Counted from the first letter of the stretch, positions 31,535 to 43,313 are shown. The stretch: 64,000 bases of DNA from Symbiodinium natans (GCA_905221605.1 CAJNDS010002260.1:62001-126000), one strand, 5' to 3'. Made by a program: numbers and translations. Notes: generated from the sequence alone by a model not told the origin.

Positions 31535-32251
31535 GAGCGACCCGGTATGTGTGAGGGGCTCCCTTGTTACTACCCGTACGGTTTCGGATAGTTACACGCA
31601 CAATTTCTGTGCATTTTGGCAAGCCTGCGCATTATTTTTTCCGGTTAGCCTCCTTCTCCTCCTCTTCATGGACCTTGTCGAAGATGCTCTGAACAACCTT
31701 TACATCATTGGCTGTAATGTCCTGAGTCGCTTTCACCAGTCATACATAACGGCTAAGCTCAAGAGCGGTATGTGTATGCCACATCTTGCATGGAGCTGTC
31801 TGCCGTTCGGAAATTAAAGCTACACCTCATGATTTGCGAACTCACTTGCGTGAAGCTGGCCTAGGAATCGCATCGACGGCTCCCCTGTACTTTTTGTACT
31901 CAGCTCATACTGAGACAGAGAGATGCAGATCAGGCAGAAGCCGTGATTCTTATTGTCTGGGTTGTATATTGGCTACCCCAACCCATGTATGAAGTCTGAC
32001 TCTAGGTCTTGGGCTTAACGTGGTTAAACTAGGAATCCGGCAGGAGGGTTTGTATATGGCTGGGCAAACATATGCAAATGTGCACAAAGAATTGAACCCT
32101 TAGAATGCTTGAAATGCAGGAAAAAGAGCAGCGACGACGGAAGGCCACGCAGGCTCCAGAAGGAACCAGTTGCAGATGACAGAGGAAAACACAAAAAAAA
32201 AAAGAATGATCATTGGGCCCTGTTTTTCAGCCCAAACAAGCTGCCGTGGAA

Positions 32252-32292
32252 ACCCTAAGCCCTAAACTCTAAGCCTTTAAAGCCTAAACCCC
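32252..32292 (-). repeat. Degenerate CCCTAAA array
   Basis: Five diverged units (CCCTAAG, CTCTAAG, CCTAAAG). Confidence 0.7.
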
Positions 32293-32695
32293 TAAGATTG
32301 TCAAGGCTCTGGATTGAGCAAGTCGGCTTTTGTCTCCTCTGGTGTCCTCTCTGCCTCAGCTGTCTCCAAAATGTGGATCCCTTCGGAGAACTCCAAAAAG
32401 AATACGGAGCCTGATACTCAGAATACCCAAAGTAGGGATCAGAATGTAGAGAACTGCCCACAAAGGTGCTCCTGAAAAACTTCTGGCATCAGGCTCGCGG
32501 GCGAACTACGTCGAAGCTTCACTTCAAGCAGTAACACAAAGCCTCCCCCAGACCCCAATTTATCCCACATTTCGTTCTGATTCAACTAAGGCGCGGCTGC
32601 GTTGAAAGCTTGCTTCGCCTCGGCCGACATGCCCCCAAAACGAACTCTCCTCGCCTTTTTGGCACTCTGGGTTCTTCTTATTCCTCTTCTTCTCA

Positions 32696-32739
32696 TTCTT
32701 CTTCATATTATTCTTTCCTCTTCTTCTTCTTCCTCTTCT

Positions 32740-32783
<44 letters not shown>

Positions 32784-32806
32784 TTCTTCCTCTTCTTCCT
32801 CTTCTT
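32696..32806. repeat. (TTC)n microsatellite
   Basis: About 110 bp of TTC with TCC interruptions. Poly-Glu, poly-Ser and poly-Phe frames result. Confidence 0.95.
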
Positions 32807-33099
32807 GGGCTCCTCGGTCTCTCCCACTCTCTCCTAATCTCTTCTTCTTGCTTCCGGGCATGTGGGGGAGGCAGCCCGGGCGCCCGAATCCAAGGCAGGG
32901 ATCCTCCAAACTCGCTTGCCGACGTTGCGGCCCCTCCTTTGATGCCCCCTTCTTCTTCTCTCTCCGTGCATCCAGGGAGCCGAAAGTGGGCCCTTCTGGG
33001 TGTCCTCTGTCGACACTCGGTCTCTCCAAAAAAAACAAACAATCCCAAACTTCCCTAAGGAGGAGAATTGCAACAAAAAGGGAAGGGGATCCGCTGGTA

Positions 33100-33430
33100 G
33101 TTTTACAGTGTCTTGTGTAAGAGTCCTGCTCCTTCTCGAACTTGCCAAAGCTTGGCAGCTCGAATCCGCCCTTGTCAATAAGGACGTTTGCAGTGTGAAG
33201 CTCTGCCCAGCTGGCCGCCGACAGGGTCACGATCACAGAGCCGGGCTGCGCATCTTTGCAGGCTACCGGCTTCAGCTTCGCAGAGCACTCTTGCAGAAAT
33301 TGCTCGACGTTGTCGCCAATGATGGCTTTGAACTCTCCCGCGAAGCGCACCGTCTCCAAGACCTCAGAAATGTCAGCGTCACCAGCACGCAGCCGCGTTG
33401 CAGACTCTTTCGTTGAAGGCAAGTGGCCGG
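33100..33430 (-). CDS. Probable exon of an extracellular domain
   Basis: Within an open frame, the segment from TRLRAGDADISEVLETV to GGFELPSFGKFEKEQDSY has coding character: an amphipathic start, then VEQFLQECSAKLKPVACKDA, then the strand-like PGSVIVTLSAASWAEL. The later part of the frame runs into DNA of no protein character and the TTC repeat, so the exon ends before about 33100. The order strand-helix-PGSVxVTL resembles repeated extracellular modules of dinoflagellate surface proteins; inference only. Confidence 0.45.
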
Positions 33431-33899
33431 TTGACCGGAGGCTTGAGCGTGGAAGTCTGGAAACTGGCCTCATAGGATGCTCGGGGGGCCATCTCCAAAA
33501 TAGGCTCTAGACATGTCCCCTCTAGGACTGAAGGTCATCTACGTGTTGCCGCAATCCGGACGAGGGGTCGACCTCCAAAGGATGACATTGGCAAGGAGAA
33601 GTCCTGTCCACCTGCACAAGAACTGCGCAAAAGGCTCTCAAAGCAGGGCTGCTGCGCAGGCCGCACAAGCACAGCGCCTGGTCCACGTGCCTCAACGACA
33701 AAAGCGCACACACAGAGACACAAAACAACCAGCGGCAGCGCCAGACACCCCCGTCTGCACACTCAAGCCCTAAACCCAGGAGGCAGTTTCAATGCTTGTC
33801 AGCCCAGGCACGCCAGGCCGCTGGACCAGGTGCGGCCTGAGGCAAAGCACAACCGTAACTTGGCGGACCCCGAGCAGGTCCTGCCAGTAGCGGTGCTTG

Positions 33900-34060
33900 A
33901 ACAACTTACCCCCCGGGGTGCTGGCTGGATCAGATGGCTGGTGTCTCCGCCAAAGATTGCATCTGCCAGGGGCTTGCCTTCCCAAGATTTGAGTACAACC
34001 CCAGGCCAGACAGTGGCCAGACTCCAAAAAGCAAAAACGGAGCCTAAAGCACAAGGTGTA
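33900..34060 (-). CDS. Probable exon, unrecognised, with a GTAAGT donor
   Basis: Reads VWPGVVLKSWEGKPLADAIF then GGDTSHLIQPAPRG, stopping at a consensus donor gtaagt around 33907. A similar RIADAIFGT is readable at about 34700-34725 on the same strand, suggesting related exons. Family not recognised. Confidence 0.4.
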
Positions 34061-34425
34061 CGGTGCATAACACGCTCAAGGACTACAAGGACTTGATATA
34101 CAGAACCAACGCACATGACCGCTGCATATTTGCATTTGCATGTATATCTTTACACTCCTATGTATATGTACTACTATTCAGTTTTTTTTATGTCGTACAG
34201 TTACATTTATGTTTATTTATGAACTTCTAGATTTTACATGTGCCCAGCTGTTCACTTTTCATTCGCACGCCCCCACTTTTAAGGTGGGTGTACACCCACG
34301 CTCGGGGGGACCAACACAAGACGTGGCGAGGCACCGGACTTCAGGGTCGACAGCGCGTGGCCCATGATGGAGACCGTGGCATTGATGGCGTACTTGGCGG
34401 AGCCAGGATCCCTGAAGGGGTGCGA

Positions 34426-34503
34426 GGTTTAGGGTGTAGGGTTTAGGGTTTAGGGTTTAGGGTTCAGGGTTTAGGGTTTAGGGTTTAGGGTTTAGGGTTT
34501 GGG
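34426..34503 (+). repeat. TTTAGGG array
   Basis: Eleven heptamers, including TGTAGGG and TTCAGGG variants. Confidence 0.95.
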
Positions 34504-34559
34504 GACTATAGGGGGGTGGTGGGGGGTCCGAAGCTTTTGTACAGTGCCGGCAGAAGCGC

Positions 34560-34870
34560 TTGCCGATGCTAACTTGCGGCAGGGATCTGAGTAGCCACAT
34601 CCAGCATGCGCTTGGTAGCTTGTTCCGGAAGCTCGCCCGTGTCCATACCTAAGGTTTCGCCCTTTGTTGCTATCGACACCCCATGCAACTTCATGGCTCT
34701 GTGGGAGCCAAGGTACCAAAGATGGCATCTGCAATCCTTAGCCGATGCCATATTATGAATGCTTCTATGCAAGCTTCCCATGTTCGTGCAGAAAGTGCGG
34801 TGGCAGTCCGGTCCATCTGCCGGCCTAGTAGAGTGTCAGAGTGACCATAGAATGAGAACATGGGAGATTT
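34560..34870 (-). CDS. Possible exons, unrecognised
   Basis: Frames HSDTLLGRQMDRTATALSAR (about 34830) and LHGVSIATKGETLGMDTGEL followed by PEQATKRMLDVATQIPAA (34700-34575) look coding but lie in different frames. They may belong with the exon at 33.9-34.06 kb. Confidence 0.3.
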
Positions 34871-35118
34871 GGGCCGAGCCACGGCTTGCCGCTGGACAAC
34901 TTGCCAACCACGCCGGCCAGCACCTGCTCATCCTTCACCATCTCATCGTAGAAGGTTCGCCTTAAGCGTTCGGGAGACATCTCCTTTCAGTCGAAGCCAT
35001 GGCCTGGAAAGCTCGCACATCCCCCCCCAAATACGCCGAGTGGCAGCTGCTGGCGCTGCCGGTTCAGCGCTTTCGCAGCCTCGGCCAAGTGCGGACTCCG
35101 AGAAGACTCCGACTCTAC

Positions 35119-35220
35119 GTGGGGGATTACGAAAATAAGGGACCCAGAAAAGGTAGACCCCCAAGTAGTAGGATTCCCTTGTAACCCCAATGAGGTACCC
35201 CCAAATTTCGGAAACACCCC
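35119..35220 (-). mobile_element. Palindromic MITE-like element, family 1, copy 2
   Basis: Minus strand: GGGGTGTTTCCGAAATTTGG, GGTACCTCATTGGGGTTAC, AAGGGAATCCTACTACTTGG, GGGGTCTACC, and the end CCCTTATTTTCGTAATCCCC. Confidence 0.85.
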
Positions 35221-35517
35221 TGTGGCTGCCAAGGACGGCGGCTTGCGGCTGAGTGCCAGGCTTCCTCCGGTCCGACGTTCAAGATGTCTCCGGCTTTGAC
35301 ATTTTGGTCAAGCGGTGGCAAGCTAAACCTCGCATGTGCGCAAGGCATCTTGGGTCGGGGGCTGTGAGGCGCATGTGGGGGTTGGCCATCAGTTTTCCCT
35401 CGCACGTGCAACCAGGAGGCTGATGTGGCTGGACTGCCTGCACAAGTGAGCAGCGTGTCACTCCGCATCACTGCAGACAGAATGCTCATGCACAGAGTCT
35501 TGCGTTGAGATACGACC

Positions 35518-35780
35518 ACCCCCTCGAAGGGGGGGGGGGGGGAGTCCCCCCCCCTCCCCCCCCTAAAAATAGGTACCCGTACTTTTTCCATTTTTTTAAT
35601 GTCTGGGGGGGGGGGGCGACTCTGACATGAGCACAGGTTCTGAAGATGCACGCGCTACACAAAGGATCCAGCATTTCCTGGAGCCGCGCCGTGCCCAACT
35701 CCGGTACCTATTTCTTTTTTCTTCCCCCCCCCCCCACTGTCAAAATTTAAAATAGGTCCCGGAAATAGGTGGCACTCAGA
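35518..35780. other. G/C-run-rich stretch with AAAATAGGT motifs
   Basis: Runs of 10-14 G or C, CCTAAAAATAGGTACC, CCGGTACCTATTTC and AAAATAGGTCCC. Possibly decayed palindromic elements; no coding signal. Confidence 0.4.
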
Positions 35781-35849
35781 GTAACCCCCCCCGCCCCAGT
35801 ACCATTACGAGGGGGTGGCCCTGTTGAGATGTGTCACTACGGGATTCGA

Positions 35850-36131
35850 GCCCCCGGTGTTGTGCCTTTGCGTCAGTGCAGTCGCATCCAGCTGTCATGA
35901 AGAACCAGGCAGTCCCCGGCAGCGCATCGCTGGCCCTGTAGCAGCCCGGCCCGTAGACATCTTGGAAGGTGCAGCTGCAGTCTCCCCCACATCGGGCTTC
36001 TCCGTAGGTGATGGTGTTGTCGAAGTTGCATTGCAGCTTGACATGAGCGCCGGCAAGGGGACCGGCGAAAGTGAGCGTAGGGCAAGTTCCGTAGTCGTTT
36101 GAGTAGTAGAGCTCCTCGAAGGTCGCACCAA
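35850..36131 (-). CDS. Cys-rich extracellular exon
   Basis: After an acceptor ggcag|G at about 36131 the frame reads VGATFEELYYSNDYGTCPTL, then CNFDNTITYGEARCGGDCSC, then CYRASDALPGTAWFFMTAGC. Eight or more cysteines in a compact arrangement point to a secreted, disulfide-bonded module. Downstream of the last CDC the frame loses character. It lies 3' of the mucin-like ORF 36719-37954 on the same strand and could be a later exon of that gene. Confidence 0.5.
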
Positions 36132-36718
36132 CCTGCCATCGGGAACACATGGCGGGAACACATGGCTACACAGACTCCTCCAGCACCTACGAACTCGACT
36201 TATCTGCGCCCAGCAACCATGTTCTCGGCCCCGCTGCCAGAGCAACACTCGTCCGGAACTCTGTCTTTGACAGATCGGACAAGGCAGGAGTGCAGAATCG
36301 GCGTGGCACCTTAGAAGGGTCTCTTTGCAAGAGTCTCTTGCAAGGGTCTCTTTGCAGGGGTGCAAGGGTGTTGTAGTGGCACGACATGGTACGAGTAGGT
36401 CATCTTCCAACACAAGCTCTACTCCCTAAAAACACATGCTGGGCTGCGCACTCAGGTTGTAAACCACCCACGTTCCTCTGGGAGCGCGGGTGCTGTCCGG
36501 ACAGGCCCGTCGCGTCTGCACCGTGGAGGTTGTGAGAGGAGGTTCAGACGTCGGAGAGGCCTCAAGATGCAAGCTCAACTCGCGCACAAGTCAACAAGCT
36601 TGCTCAGACGATGGCTATCGTACTGTTGCCTTGACTTCTCATGGGGCTTACATTGCTTACATCGTCTTTCCGGCTTTGAAGATCATCGGTGCTGCTCTCG
36701 ATGATTGTCGCTCGTGTC

Positions 36719-37954
36719 TCAGGCGCCGGCATTCCGAGGAGCATCCGTGACGATCACCTCCGTCTCGAAGGTCGCGCCGCTCGGCACTGGGGTCGTGGTG
36801 GTGGTCGCGGGCGAAACCTTCGCCGCCTTGGCCTTCACGGCTTCTACGTGGGCCATGCCGGCGGCAATCGCGGCATCCTGTGCAGCCTTCTTTGCCTCCT
36901 CCACTTCTCTGATCAGCACCTGTAGCTCTGGGTTTTCTGTGGTTGTTTGCGGAGGTTCTGTGCTCCCAGGCTCAGAGCTTCCGCTCATGGCAATGACCGC
37001 CTCCACCGCTTTTCCTGCCACTTCAGCTTGTTCGTCTTCGGTCATGCCTGCATGCTGTGCCGCTGCCATTGCCGTGGACCCTGCACACTCTGCCAGAGCA
37101 TCTGACTGCGTGCCCGATGCTCTGCAAGCAGTCTTCACTGCAAGCGCCAGGCACTCCGTGATGTGATCTGCAGGCAGCCCCATGGATGTTAAAGCCGAGA
37201 AAGCTGCATTGCTCGCTGCCGTGGCAGTCGACGCCTGCGTTGCCTGCTCTGATTTCACCGCATAGGAAGCTGCGCGCCCTGCCTCCACGCAGCCTTGTTG
37301 CAAGGTGCCACCTGCTGTCTGTACCGCCAGGGCAGCTGCCTTCGCAGACGCCAGCGCCACCTGCTCGGAAGACCTGCCAAGAGCCCGCGCTGCTCGCGAG
37401 GCTGCGTCTGCAGCCTCCATGGCTTGCTGATGCGGCTTCTGACCGTTTGCACGCGCGCTGGCCGCGGCAGAGGCTCCTGCCGCCAAGGCCTTGTCATCGT
37501 CCGCCGCAAACGGTTGCCCAGTCGAACTCGACTGCAAAGGAGTTCCGGCGGTCTTGATAGTGGTTGTGGTGGACCTCTGCGTGGTGGATGGCTTCTTTGT
37601 TGTGGAGGTCGAGGTAGAGGGTTGTGTGGACGCGCGCGTGGTCACCTTTGTAGTGGTGGTACTTGAAGATGTGGTTGATGTGGCTACGGTTGTGGTTTCG
37701 GTTGTGGCTTCCGTGGTAGCTGGCTCAGCGGTGCTGGCAACCGCTGCTTGGGTGGTTTGCACCACCTCGGATGCACTGCGAGCCTTCGTCACATGAGAGA
37801 AGCAAAAAGCACTCACCTGCTGAAGCAGCCAAGAAGCTGTTGTGGTGCTTGTTGAAGACGCTGCGGAGGATTCAGCTCTCACGCCGACATTGTCCAGCAT
37901 GGGGCATGCTGATCCTGCAGCAACCACAACGGGCAACCGACGGAGATTTTCCAT
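36719..37954 (-). CDS. Thr-rich mucin-like, Ala-rich helical protein
   Basis: A 411-codon ORF. The start MENLRRLPVVVAAGSACPML could be a signal peptide. Residues about 60-145 are Thr/Ser-rich (TTTTKVTT, TSTSTTKKPS), a likely O-glycosylated stalk. Residues about 155-320 are Ala-rich with a helical periodicity: AADAASRAARALGRSSEQVA, AKAAALAVQTAGGTLQQGC, TASNAAF-like units of about 30 residues. The end has PxTTTTTPVPSGATFETEV. Inside the frame a consensus donor gtgagt (37816) and acceptor gaag|G (37784) would remove exactly 33 nt in frame, so a very short intron or a chance motif is present. The composition resembles the Ala-rich tail of the TSP1 protein at 4572-5867, suggesting related surface proteins. 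Confidence 0.6.
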   Translation of the reverse strand: MENLRRLPVVVAAGSACPMLDNVGVRAESSAASSTSTTTASWLLQQVSAFCFSHVTKARSASEVVQTTQAAVASTAEPATTEATTETTTVATSTTSSSTTTTKVTTRASTQPSTSTSTTKKPSTTQRSTTTTIKTAGTPLQSSSTGQPFAADDDKALAAGASAAASARANGQKPHQQAMEAADAASRAARALGRSSEQVALASAKAAALAVQTAGGTLQQGCVEAGRAASYAVKSEQATQASTATAASNAAFSALTSMGLPADHITECLALAVKTACRASGTQSDALAECAGSTAMAAAQHAGMTEDEQAEVAGKAVEAVIAMSGSSEPGSTEPPQTTTENPELQVLIREVEEAKKAAQDAAIAAGMAHVEAVKAKAAKVSPATTTTTPVPSGATFETEVIVTDAPRNAGA

Positions 37955-37988
37955 GAAAGAGCTTAGTTCCCCACAAGAGTTCCCCTAA

Positions 37989-37992
37989 AAAG

Positions 37993-38022
<30 letters not shown>
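37989..38022. repeat. (AG)n microsatellite
   Basis: Seventeen AG units, just upstream of the mucin-like ORF start. Confidence 0.95.
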
Positions 38023-38025
<3 letters not shown>

Positions 38026-38179
38026 CCGTCTTCTCATAAAAAGCAAGCCCAGGAGCCGCCAGCATAGAAGTACAGGCGCGTGCCGGCATTCTGAGGCTTG
38101 AAGCGATACGGACCAGCTAGCGTCCAGGAGCCTAAGCTTCGCTCTCAAAGCGTCGCTCTCAAAGCTCAACCCGGGTGAT

Positions 38180-38275
38180 CAGACTGAACACGAATGGTAT
38201 TAAGAATTAATACTAGTAGTATTAATAATAGTAAGAAAGTAGCAATAATAATAATCATATAAAAATAGTATTAAA
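38180..38275. repeat. AT-rich ATT/TAG tract
   Basis: Simple sequence ATTAATACTAGTAGTATTAA, an imperfect palindrome, in a GC-rich setting. Confidence 0.75.
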
Positions 38276-39533
38276 TGATTCAAGAATGGGCCACCAAGGA
38301 GCCCTCAACCGGCTCGTAAGCAGATCCGCTGAGAACGACGGCTTCCTGACTGGCTTTGCACTGCGCCTGAACGAGCATCCTCCCAGTGCAGCTGAGGCAC
38401 ATCTAGCAGTGTGTTTCCTGGCGGTGACTGCACCTGAAGACAAAGGGCTGCTGTGAGCTGCGAGTTGCGGGATTGTTCTGCAACGCTCGGGCCGCCTCGA
38501 CATGCAGCGTGCTAGATTGGTTGGATGCCTTCCGGTCCAGAAAGGCATCCTCCCAGGAAATCACAATATGCTCTACACGAACGTGCAATAAGAGCCAAAC
38601 TTACCAAGCTGAGATGGGGGCAATTGCGTAGAACTGCAGCTCATAGCTCATGCCCTCGGTCGTGTTGAGATCCTGCATATTCTGTGTCTTTGCTATCCTC
38701 TTCCTTGAGCTGATCCAGGGACACATCCCTGTCCTGGTACACGGCCCCCCTGCCAGCAGAGACGAATGAGCGAATTCATGGAAGGAGCGTATTCATAGAA
38801 AGTAAGGAGAGCGTGGGCTACGTGACCCAATGGTCTTGAACACATCATCTAACTTCCAATACGAATTATCCGCCAGTGGCTGGAAAGCAGGCACGTAGGC
38901 TTAGGCGGCATACATGGTCAACTCTTGCATCGTTCTCCACGCCTCGTGTTTTTGAAGCAGTCAGTCAGCGATTTGATGCTCCAGACGTTCCCGCTCGTGT
39001 TGGATCCTCTGTGCGAGGCACCACTCCTCAGTCTCCAAATGCCAAAAACCCAGCGCTATCTGAAAAGAAGCCTTCATCGATGGAATGGGCTTCCCTGAAG
39101 GGTGTCCCTTTTTGGGATTCTGCTGTGAAGGTTTGGGATCCTGTCAAAACCTCATGTTGCAACTTGTCCATGAATTCGGCCCGGCTGCCAGAAGCCCCGT
39201 GTGCTGCAGGAGGTTCCTGCAATCAAAGTGCTCAGCTCGTTGAGGCCTCGTACTTGCTGCACTTTCAACCAATCACGCCCTGGCCTGAGACATCTGCCTC
39301 AGCAGCACCAGACTCACTGAAAGCAAGCAAGAAAAGAACAAACAACACCTGCACATCAACCAGGAGCTTAAGCCAGAAGCGTGTCCGCGGTACTCGCTCG
39401 ACGGGCAGTCTTTGTTCCAGCCTCATCGTAGAATTCGTACTCATCCCCACCCCCCAGAAGCAGAAGCAAGACAGACAGCCAGGAGACCGGATCCCTCTTC
39501 AAACTCCGGGTTCCTCAGAGCTGAGCCAGATAT

Positions 39534-39647
39534 GGGGGGTTTTGCGGTATTTGGAAGGGTACCTCATTGGGGTCCTTATTATAAAGGTATCCTACTCTTT
39601 GTCTTTGGGGACTCTATCAAGGGTCCCCGCATTTTTCGCAAACCCCC
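39534..39647 (+). mobile_element. Palindromic MITE-like element, family 1, copy 3
   Basis: GGGGGGTTTTGCGGTATTTG, GGGTACCTCATTGGGGTCC, TTATTATAAAGGTATCCTAC, TTTGGGGACTCTATC, end GCATTTTTCGCAAACCCCC. Ends pair as inverted repeats. Confidence 0.9.
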
Positions 39648-39719
39648 TTATCTGCTACCAGACAGGCACTCGTCCATGTTCGCACATGAGGGTCTCGGGC
39701 ATGTCTTCAGGATCTACGA

Positions 39720-39780
39720 ATAACCCTAACCCTGTGAACCCTAATAACCCTCATGACCCTGATAACCCCTACAACCGGTA
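39720..39780. repeat. Degenerate AACCCTAATAACCC repeat
   Basis: Units AACCCTAACCCTGTG, AACCCTAATAACCC, CATGACCCTGATAACCCC; possibly a decayed telomere-like array. Confidence 0.6.
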
Positions 39781-41044
39781 AGTGCGACTGCGGCACATGA
39801 CAATGTTGGGCGCGAGATGCTTCGCAGCCGGTGCATGATTTATCGCATGCAGAAGCTCCTTCCGAATTTCGAAGACAAGACAGAGCACTCACTCACACAG
39901 ATGGTAACGAAGGAAACGCTGGCCTCCAACAAATCATCCTCAGCTTGTGCGACCATGTGCTGTGTCGAGTAGATCACTTGGAGCACTCACTGGCTGGCAC
40001 AGCGTCCCGACTGCAATACTGCCCAGTCGTGGCTTAAGAATTCTGTTGAGATCTGTTGAGAGAGAGAAGTTAAGAGAGCTGTGGAAAGGTGAGGCACGTT
40101 TCTTTCTTCGCACCACCCACAAAGCACCACTAGCTCGACAACTGCAGTGGAGCATCCGCGAAGCCGACGGAAGACTTCTTGGCCTGGTATCGGCGGACTG
40201 CCTGGAGCGTGACTGTGAGCTTTGTACACGTCTCGTGAGCTCCGTGTCTCGTGGCAACGCATCCCTCGGGTGATTTCTGGGCCTTTTCAGCTTCGACGAG
40301 GTCCTGCCCAACTTCAAGCATACAGCATCTCACAGCACCCCAACTCCGAAGGGGGGAATCGGAATATGGGAGTCCTGCACGTCTTCATTGCTGTGGTCTT
40401 TCGCATCCAGCGAAGCTAGTGCTGCATCCACCTCTCTCCCAGGGAGGTTCTCAACACAGCCCCCAATTCAAGACACTCTCGGATGCGCCTGCTTCTCCCG
40501 ATGTGTCGGTTCACGATGCTCTCTTCGCATCACCGGCCTCTCGCTCTCTTGAGGCCTTAACGGTGCGGCTAAGACAGCACACGGTTGATGACGAAGGCCC
40601 ACCCCCCTTCTCTCCGCAAGGCCCTGGCCAGCTGTCATCAAACACAGTGCCATCCGCCTGGCTGCGACATTTTTTCATTAACAGACTAAGTTTCTTAAAT
40701 ACCTTCAGCAACTTCAGGCTTCTTACATACTCTGCCCTGCGTGCGCGCTTGCTGAAATCCAGGCAGGGGGCGGAAAGGCCAAGCATCTGCTCCTCTGCCG
40801 GTCGGTGAACTCTGATTCCTGGGAGTCGAAAGCACGGCTCGCTGTGTGTCTGCGATTGTTTGCGAGAGCTATCAAGAATTTAGGAACAGGCTTTCGTGGT
40901 GTTCGCTTTGCCGGCTGCCACTGAGCTGGCTTCCGTAACATGACCTGCCAAGAGTCGGACCAGCGGCAGCAAAGGCAAGCGCTGCTCTTCATTGGGATCA
41001 CTTTCGGGGCGGTCCTTTCGGTACGAAATCCTGAAAGACCTACT

Positions 41045-41069
41045 CAACCCTAAACCCTAAACCCTAAAT
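41045..41069 (-). repeat. Short CCCTAAA array
   Basis: Three heptamers. Confidence 0.8.
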
Positions 41070-41189
41070 CAAGCCCAGCTCCCGGCTGCAGAAGAGTCTA
41101 AGACCCAACGGCACCCTGGAAAAAGGCGCCTGGCAGCCCACGCGCATAGAACGTAGCGGAGCATCCTGTGAGGTCGTCACCTTCTGTTC

Positions 41190-41276
41190 AGGGTTTAGGG
41201 TTCAGGGTTTAGGGTTTAGGGTTTAGGGTTTTAGGGTTTAGGGTTTAGGGTTTTGGGTTTTAGGGTTTAGGGTTTT
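41190..41276 (+). repeat. TTTAGGG array abutting a palindromic element
   Basis: About twelve units with occasional TTTTAGGG octamers; the array runs directly into the family 1 element at 41278. Confidence 0.95.
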
Positions 41277-41277
41277 G

Positions 41278-41377
41278 CGGGGTTCCGAAACTCGGGGTAC
41301 CTTCTTGGGGTTCTTATCATAAGGGAATCCTAGTATTTGGGGATCTATATTGGGGGTCACCTATTTTCGGAAACCCC
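41278..41377 (+). mobile_element. Palindromic MITE-like element, family 1, copy 4
   Basis: Ends CGGGGTTCCGAAAC and ATTTTCGGAAACCCC pair over about 13 bases. Interior GGGGTACCTTC, TTGGGGTTCTTATCATAAGG, GAATCCTAGTATTTGGGG, CTATATTGGGGGTCACC. It is nested between two inverted telomere-like arrays. Confidence 0.92.
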
Positions 41378-41641
41378 ACATCGTTGGACTGGGTTCTTTG
41401 TTCAGTAGCTTAAAGTAAGTTAGCTTTGCGGTAGAAAGGCTACTGCATTGTTTACAATATTGTCTAAATAACCCAATGATGGTAACCTAACTTAAGCCCT
41501 ACAAACCTAAAGAATCAAACGACAGTCCGAAGCTATCCAGGCAGGTCACGATTGCTTGGCTGTGAAGCTATCTTTGTGGTCTTGGTGCCGTGGTGCGGGA
41601 CTCGGCACCTGACATAGGGTGCACTGCATCGTACTGCATCG

Positions 41642-41681
41642 TAAACCCTAAACCCTAAACCCTAAACCCTAAACCCTAAAC
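41642..41681 (-). repeat. CCCTAAA array
   Basis: Five heptamers plus a CACG end, facing the array at 41190 across about 370 bp. Confidence 0.95.
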
Positions 41682-42984
41682 ACGCCAAAGATGCAGCCCA
41701 GATTCCGACGAGGAAAGAGTTTTGCAAATGTACTTCCTGGTAAGGAACCTTGGCCCCGAGCCAGGAAGACGGTGCATGTCTTGTGTGGTCAAATAGTCGA
41801 TTCCCCCAAGTAAGCTCCCATGTTTGAGTACGACCCAAGACGGCGCTTTTCGTAAAACTAGGACCAAAATCTGGCTCTGAGAGCGTTGAACTTGTGAAAC
41901 TCCGGGGTTTGCATGCTCCAGCTGGGGGTCTTGTTCAGGATCCGAATCCGGGCTTCATTGAAAACTAAGGTGACAATCTCCCCTTGTTTGCTGTTTGCAC
42001 AGCTCTCGCACTAAGCTTTGGCAACACAGAGCTGGTTTCTGTCCGAGCTGCTGCCACCCGCACATGGGTGACGAGGCCGATTTGGGAGCCCAAACGGCTT
42101 TCAACAGAAACTCGCAGCGGTGCCCGAATCTTTGCCCACTTGTGGTTCAGGAGTGCACTAGCACACACTTGTCACAGCTCCCCTGCGCCCTTGAAAACAG
42201 CAGCCTGCCTGCCCGTGTGGAAACAGGACTACCCGAGTACCTCATGGACCGTGAAGAGTTGGGAGAACTCCAAGGATCGCGGCACTCAGCTACGAGGGCC
42301 TCGCCTGCCACCACGTGCCAGATCGGACCGAGCACCGATCCCAACTGTACAGTCTAATAACTGAGGGGTTCAAAATGCCAGCGACAGGGAGCATCGGATG
42401 CAGACTTGTCCCTCAAACCCTGCCCCATAACTTTGCGCCTGATGCAATGGGATGTGCGAGTGGTGAGTGCTGTTTGCTGCAAGATGTTGGGTCAAACTAG
42501 GTACTGAGAATTGTTGTTGTGCTTGTTTTTGTGAAGTCCAGATTTTCGAAATTATCGAGGATGCTTTCATTCTGTTCAAATCAGAAGGCGATGCTTTTGG
42601 ATCTGAAAGGGAAGGGTGATTCTAAGAAACTAGATTCTTCACATCATGAGACACTCCGACTGTCTTTGATACAGGAGCTGCCTTCTTCAAGCCTTCTTGG
42701 AGTCGCCCACGAAGCTAAAAAAAGTGGCACAGTTGAGTCTTGGAGTCTTGTTTTCTCACGCGCACGTTCAATAAGATTGTACAACTACGCTGCATACACT
42801 GCCTACGTTGCCTACCGTGTACTCGGCACCGTAGGTGCTGTAGACGTGGTTGTGTGCGTTGTATGCATATGTTCATATCCCAAGCTCCGAGAACTTCGAA
42901 AATATCTACACCATCACATTCCAGAAAACACTATCATATTTTGGGTATTCGACCCAACATGCTGCATGTTTTCCCTCCCTCCTC

Positions 42985-43085
42985 TTCTTCTTATTGGTCT
43001 GCGGCTTCTTCTTCTTCTTCTCCTTCTTCTTCTTCTTCGTTTTCTTCTTCTTCTTCTTTTGCACCTGTGTCTCTCTCTCTCTCCC
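42985..43085. repeat. (TTC)n/(TC)n tract
   Basis: Pyrimidine-rich simple sequence responsible for long Leu/Ser plus-strand frames and Arg-rich minus-strand frames. Confidence 0.9.
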
Positions 43086-43124
43086 CTTCTTCCCGCGGAC
43101 ATGAAGGATCCCTCTTTTTCGCTC

Positions 43125-43261
43125 TTTGCACCCACTAGCAGAGCATTGCTTCGTTTGAGCCGCGCGGTAAGATCCACTATCTTCTTGTTGGACTCGTTAA
43201 CTTCGAAGACGCCCGGCACCAACCAGGGCCTCTGCCAGTTGAGGAAGTTGAGCCCGAGCAT
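43125..43261 (-). CDS. Possible exon, unrecognised
   Basis: Reads LNFLNWQRPWLVPGVFEVNE then SNKKIVDLTARLKRSNALL before entering the TTC tract. Coding-like, with a helical second half; no family recognised. Confidence 0.35.
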
Positions 43262-43313
43262 TCAGACACTACAGCTGTCCAGCAATACATCCTTCGTTAT
43301 TGTGAGGGAGGAC

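Larger units (their letters stand above)
38280..41040. other. Stretch with few supportable exons
   Basis: The plus-strand 301-codon frame 38876-39781 runs through a palindromic element and a degenerate repeat, so it is not accepted. On the minus strand DEYEFYDEAGTKTARRAS (about 39440-39390) and AEFMDKLQHEVLTGSQTF (about 39180-39120) are coding-like and may be exons of an unknown gene. Confidence 0.3.

Noticed and set aside
35830-35870. tRNA T-arm-like motif GGATTCGAGCC
   Set aside because: No acceptor stem, D-arm or anticodon arm can be placed upstream.
38876-39781. 301-codon plus-strand ORF
   Set aside because: Runs through a palindromic element and a degenerate CCCTAA repeat; no domain; opposite to all supported genes.
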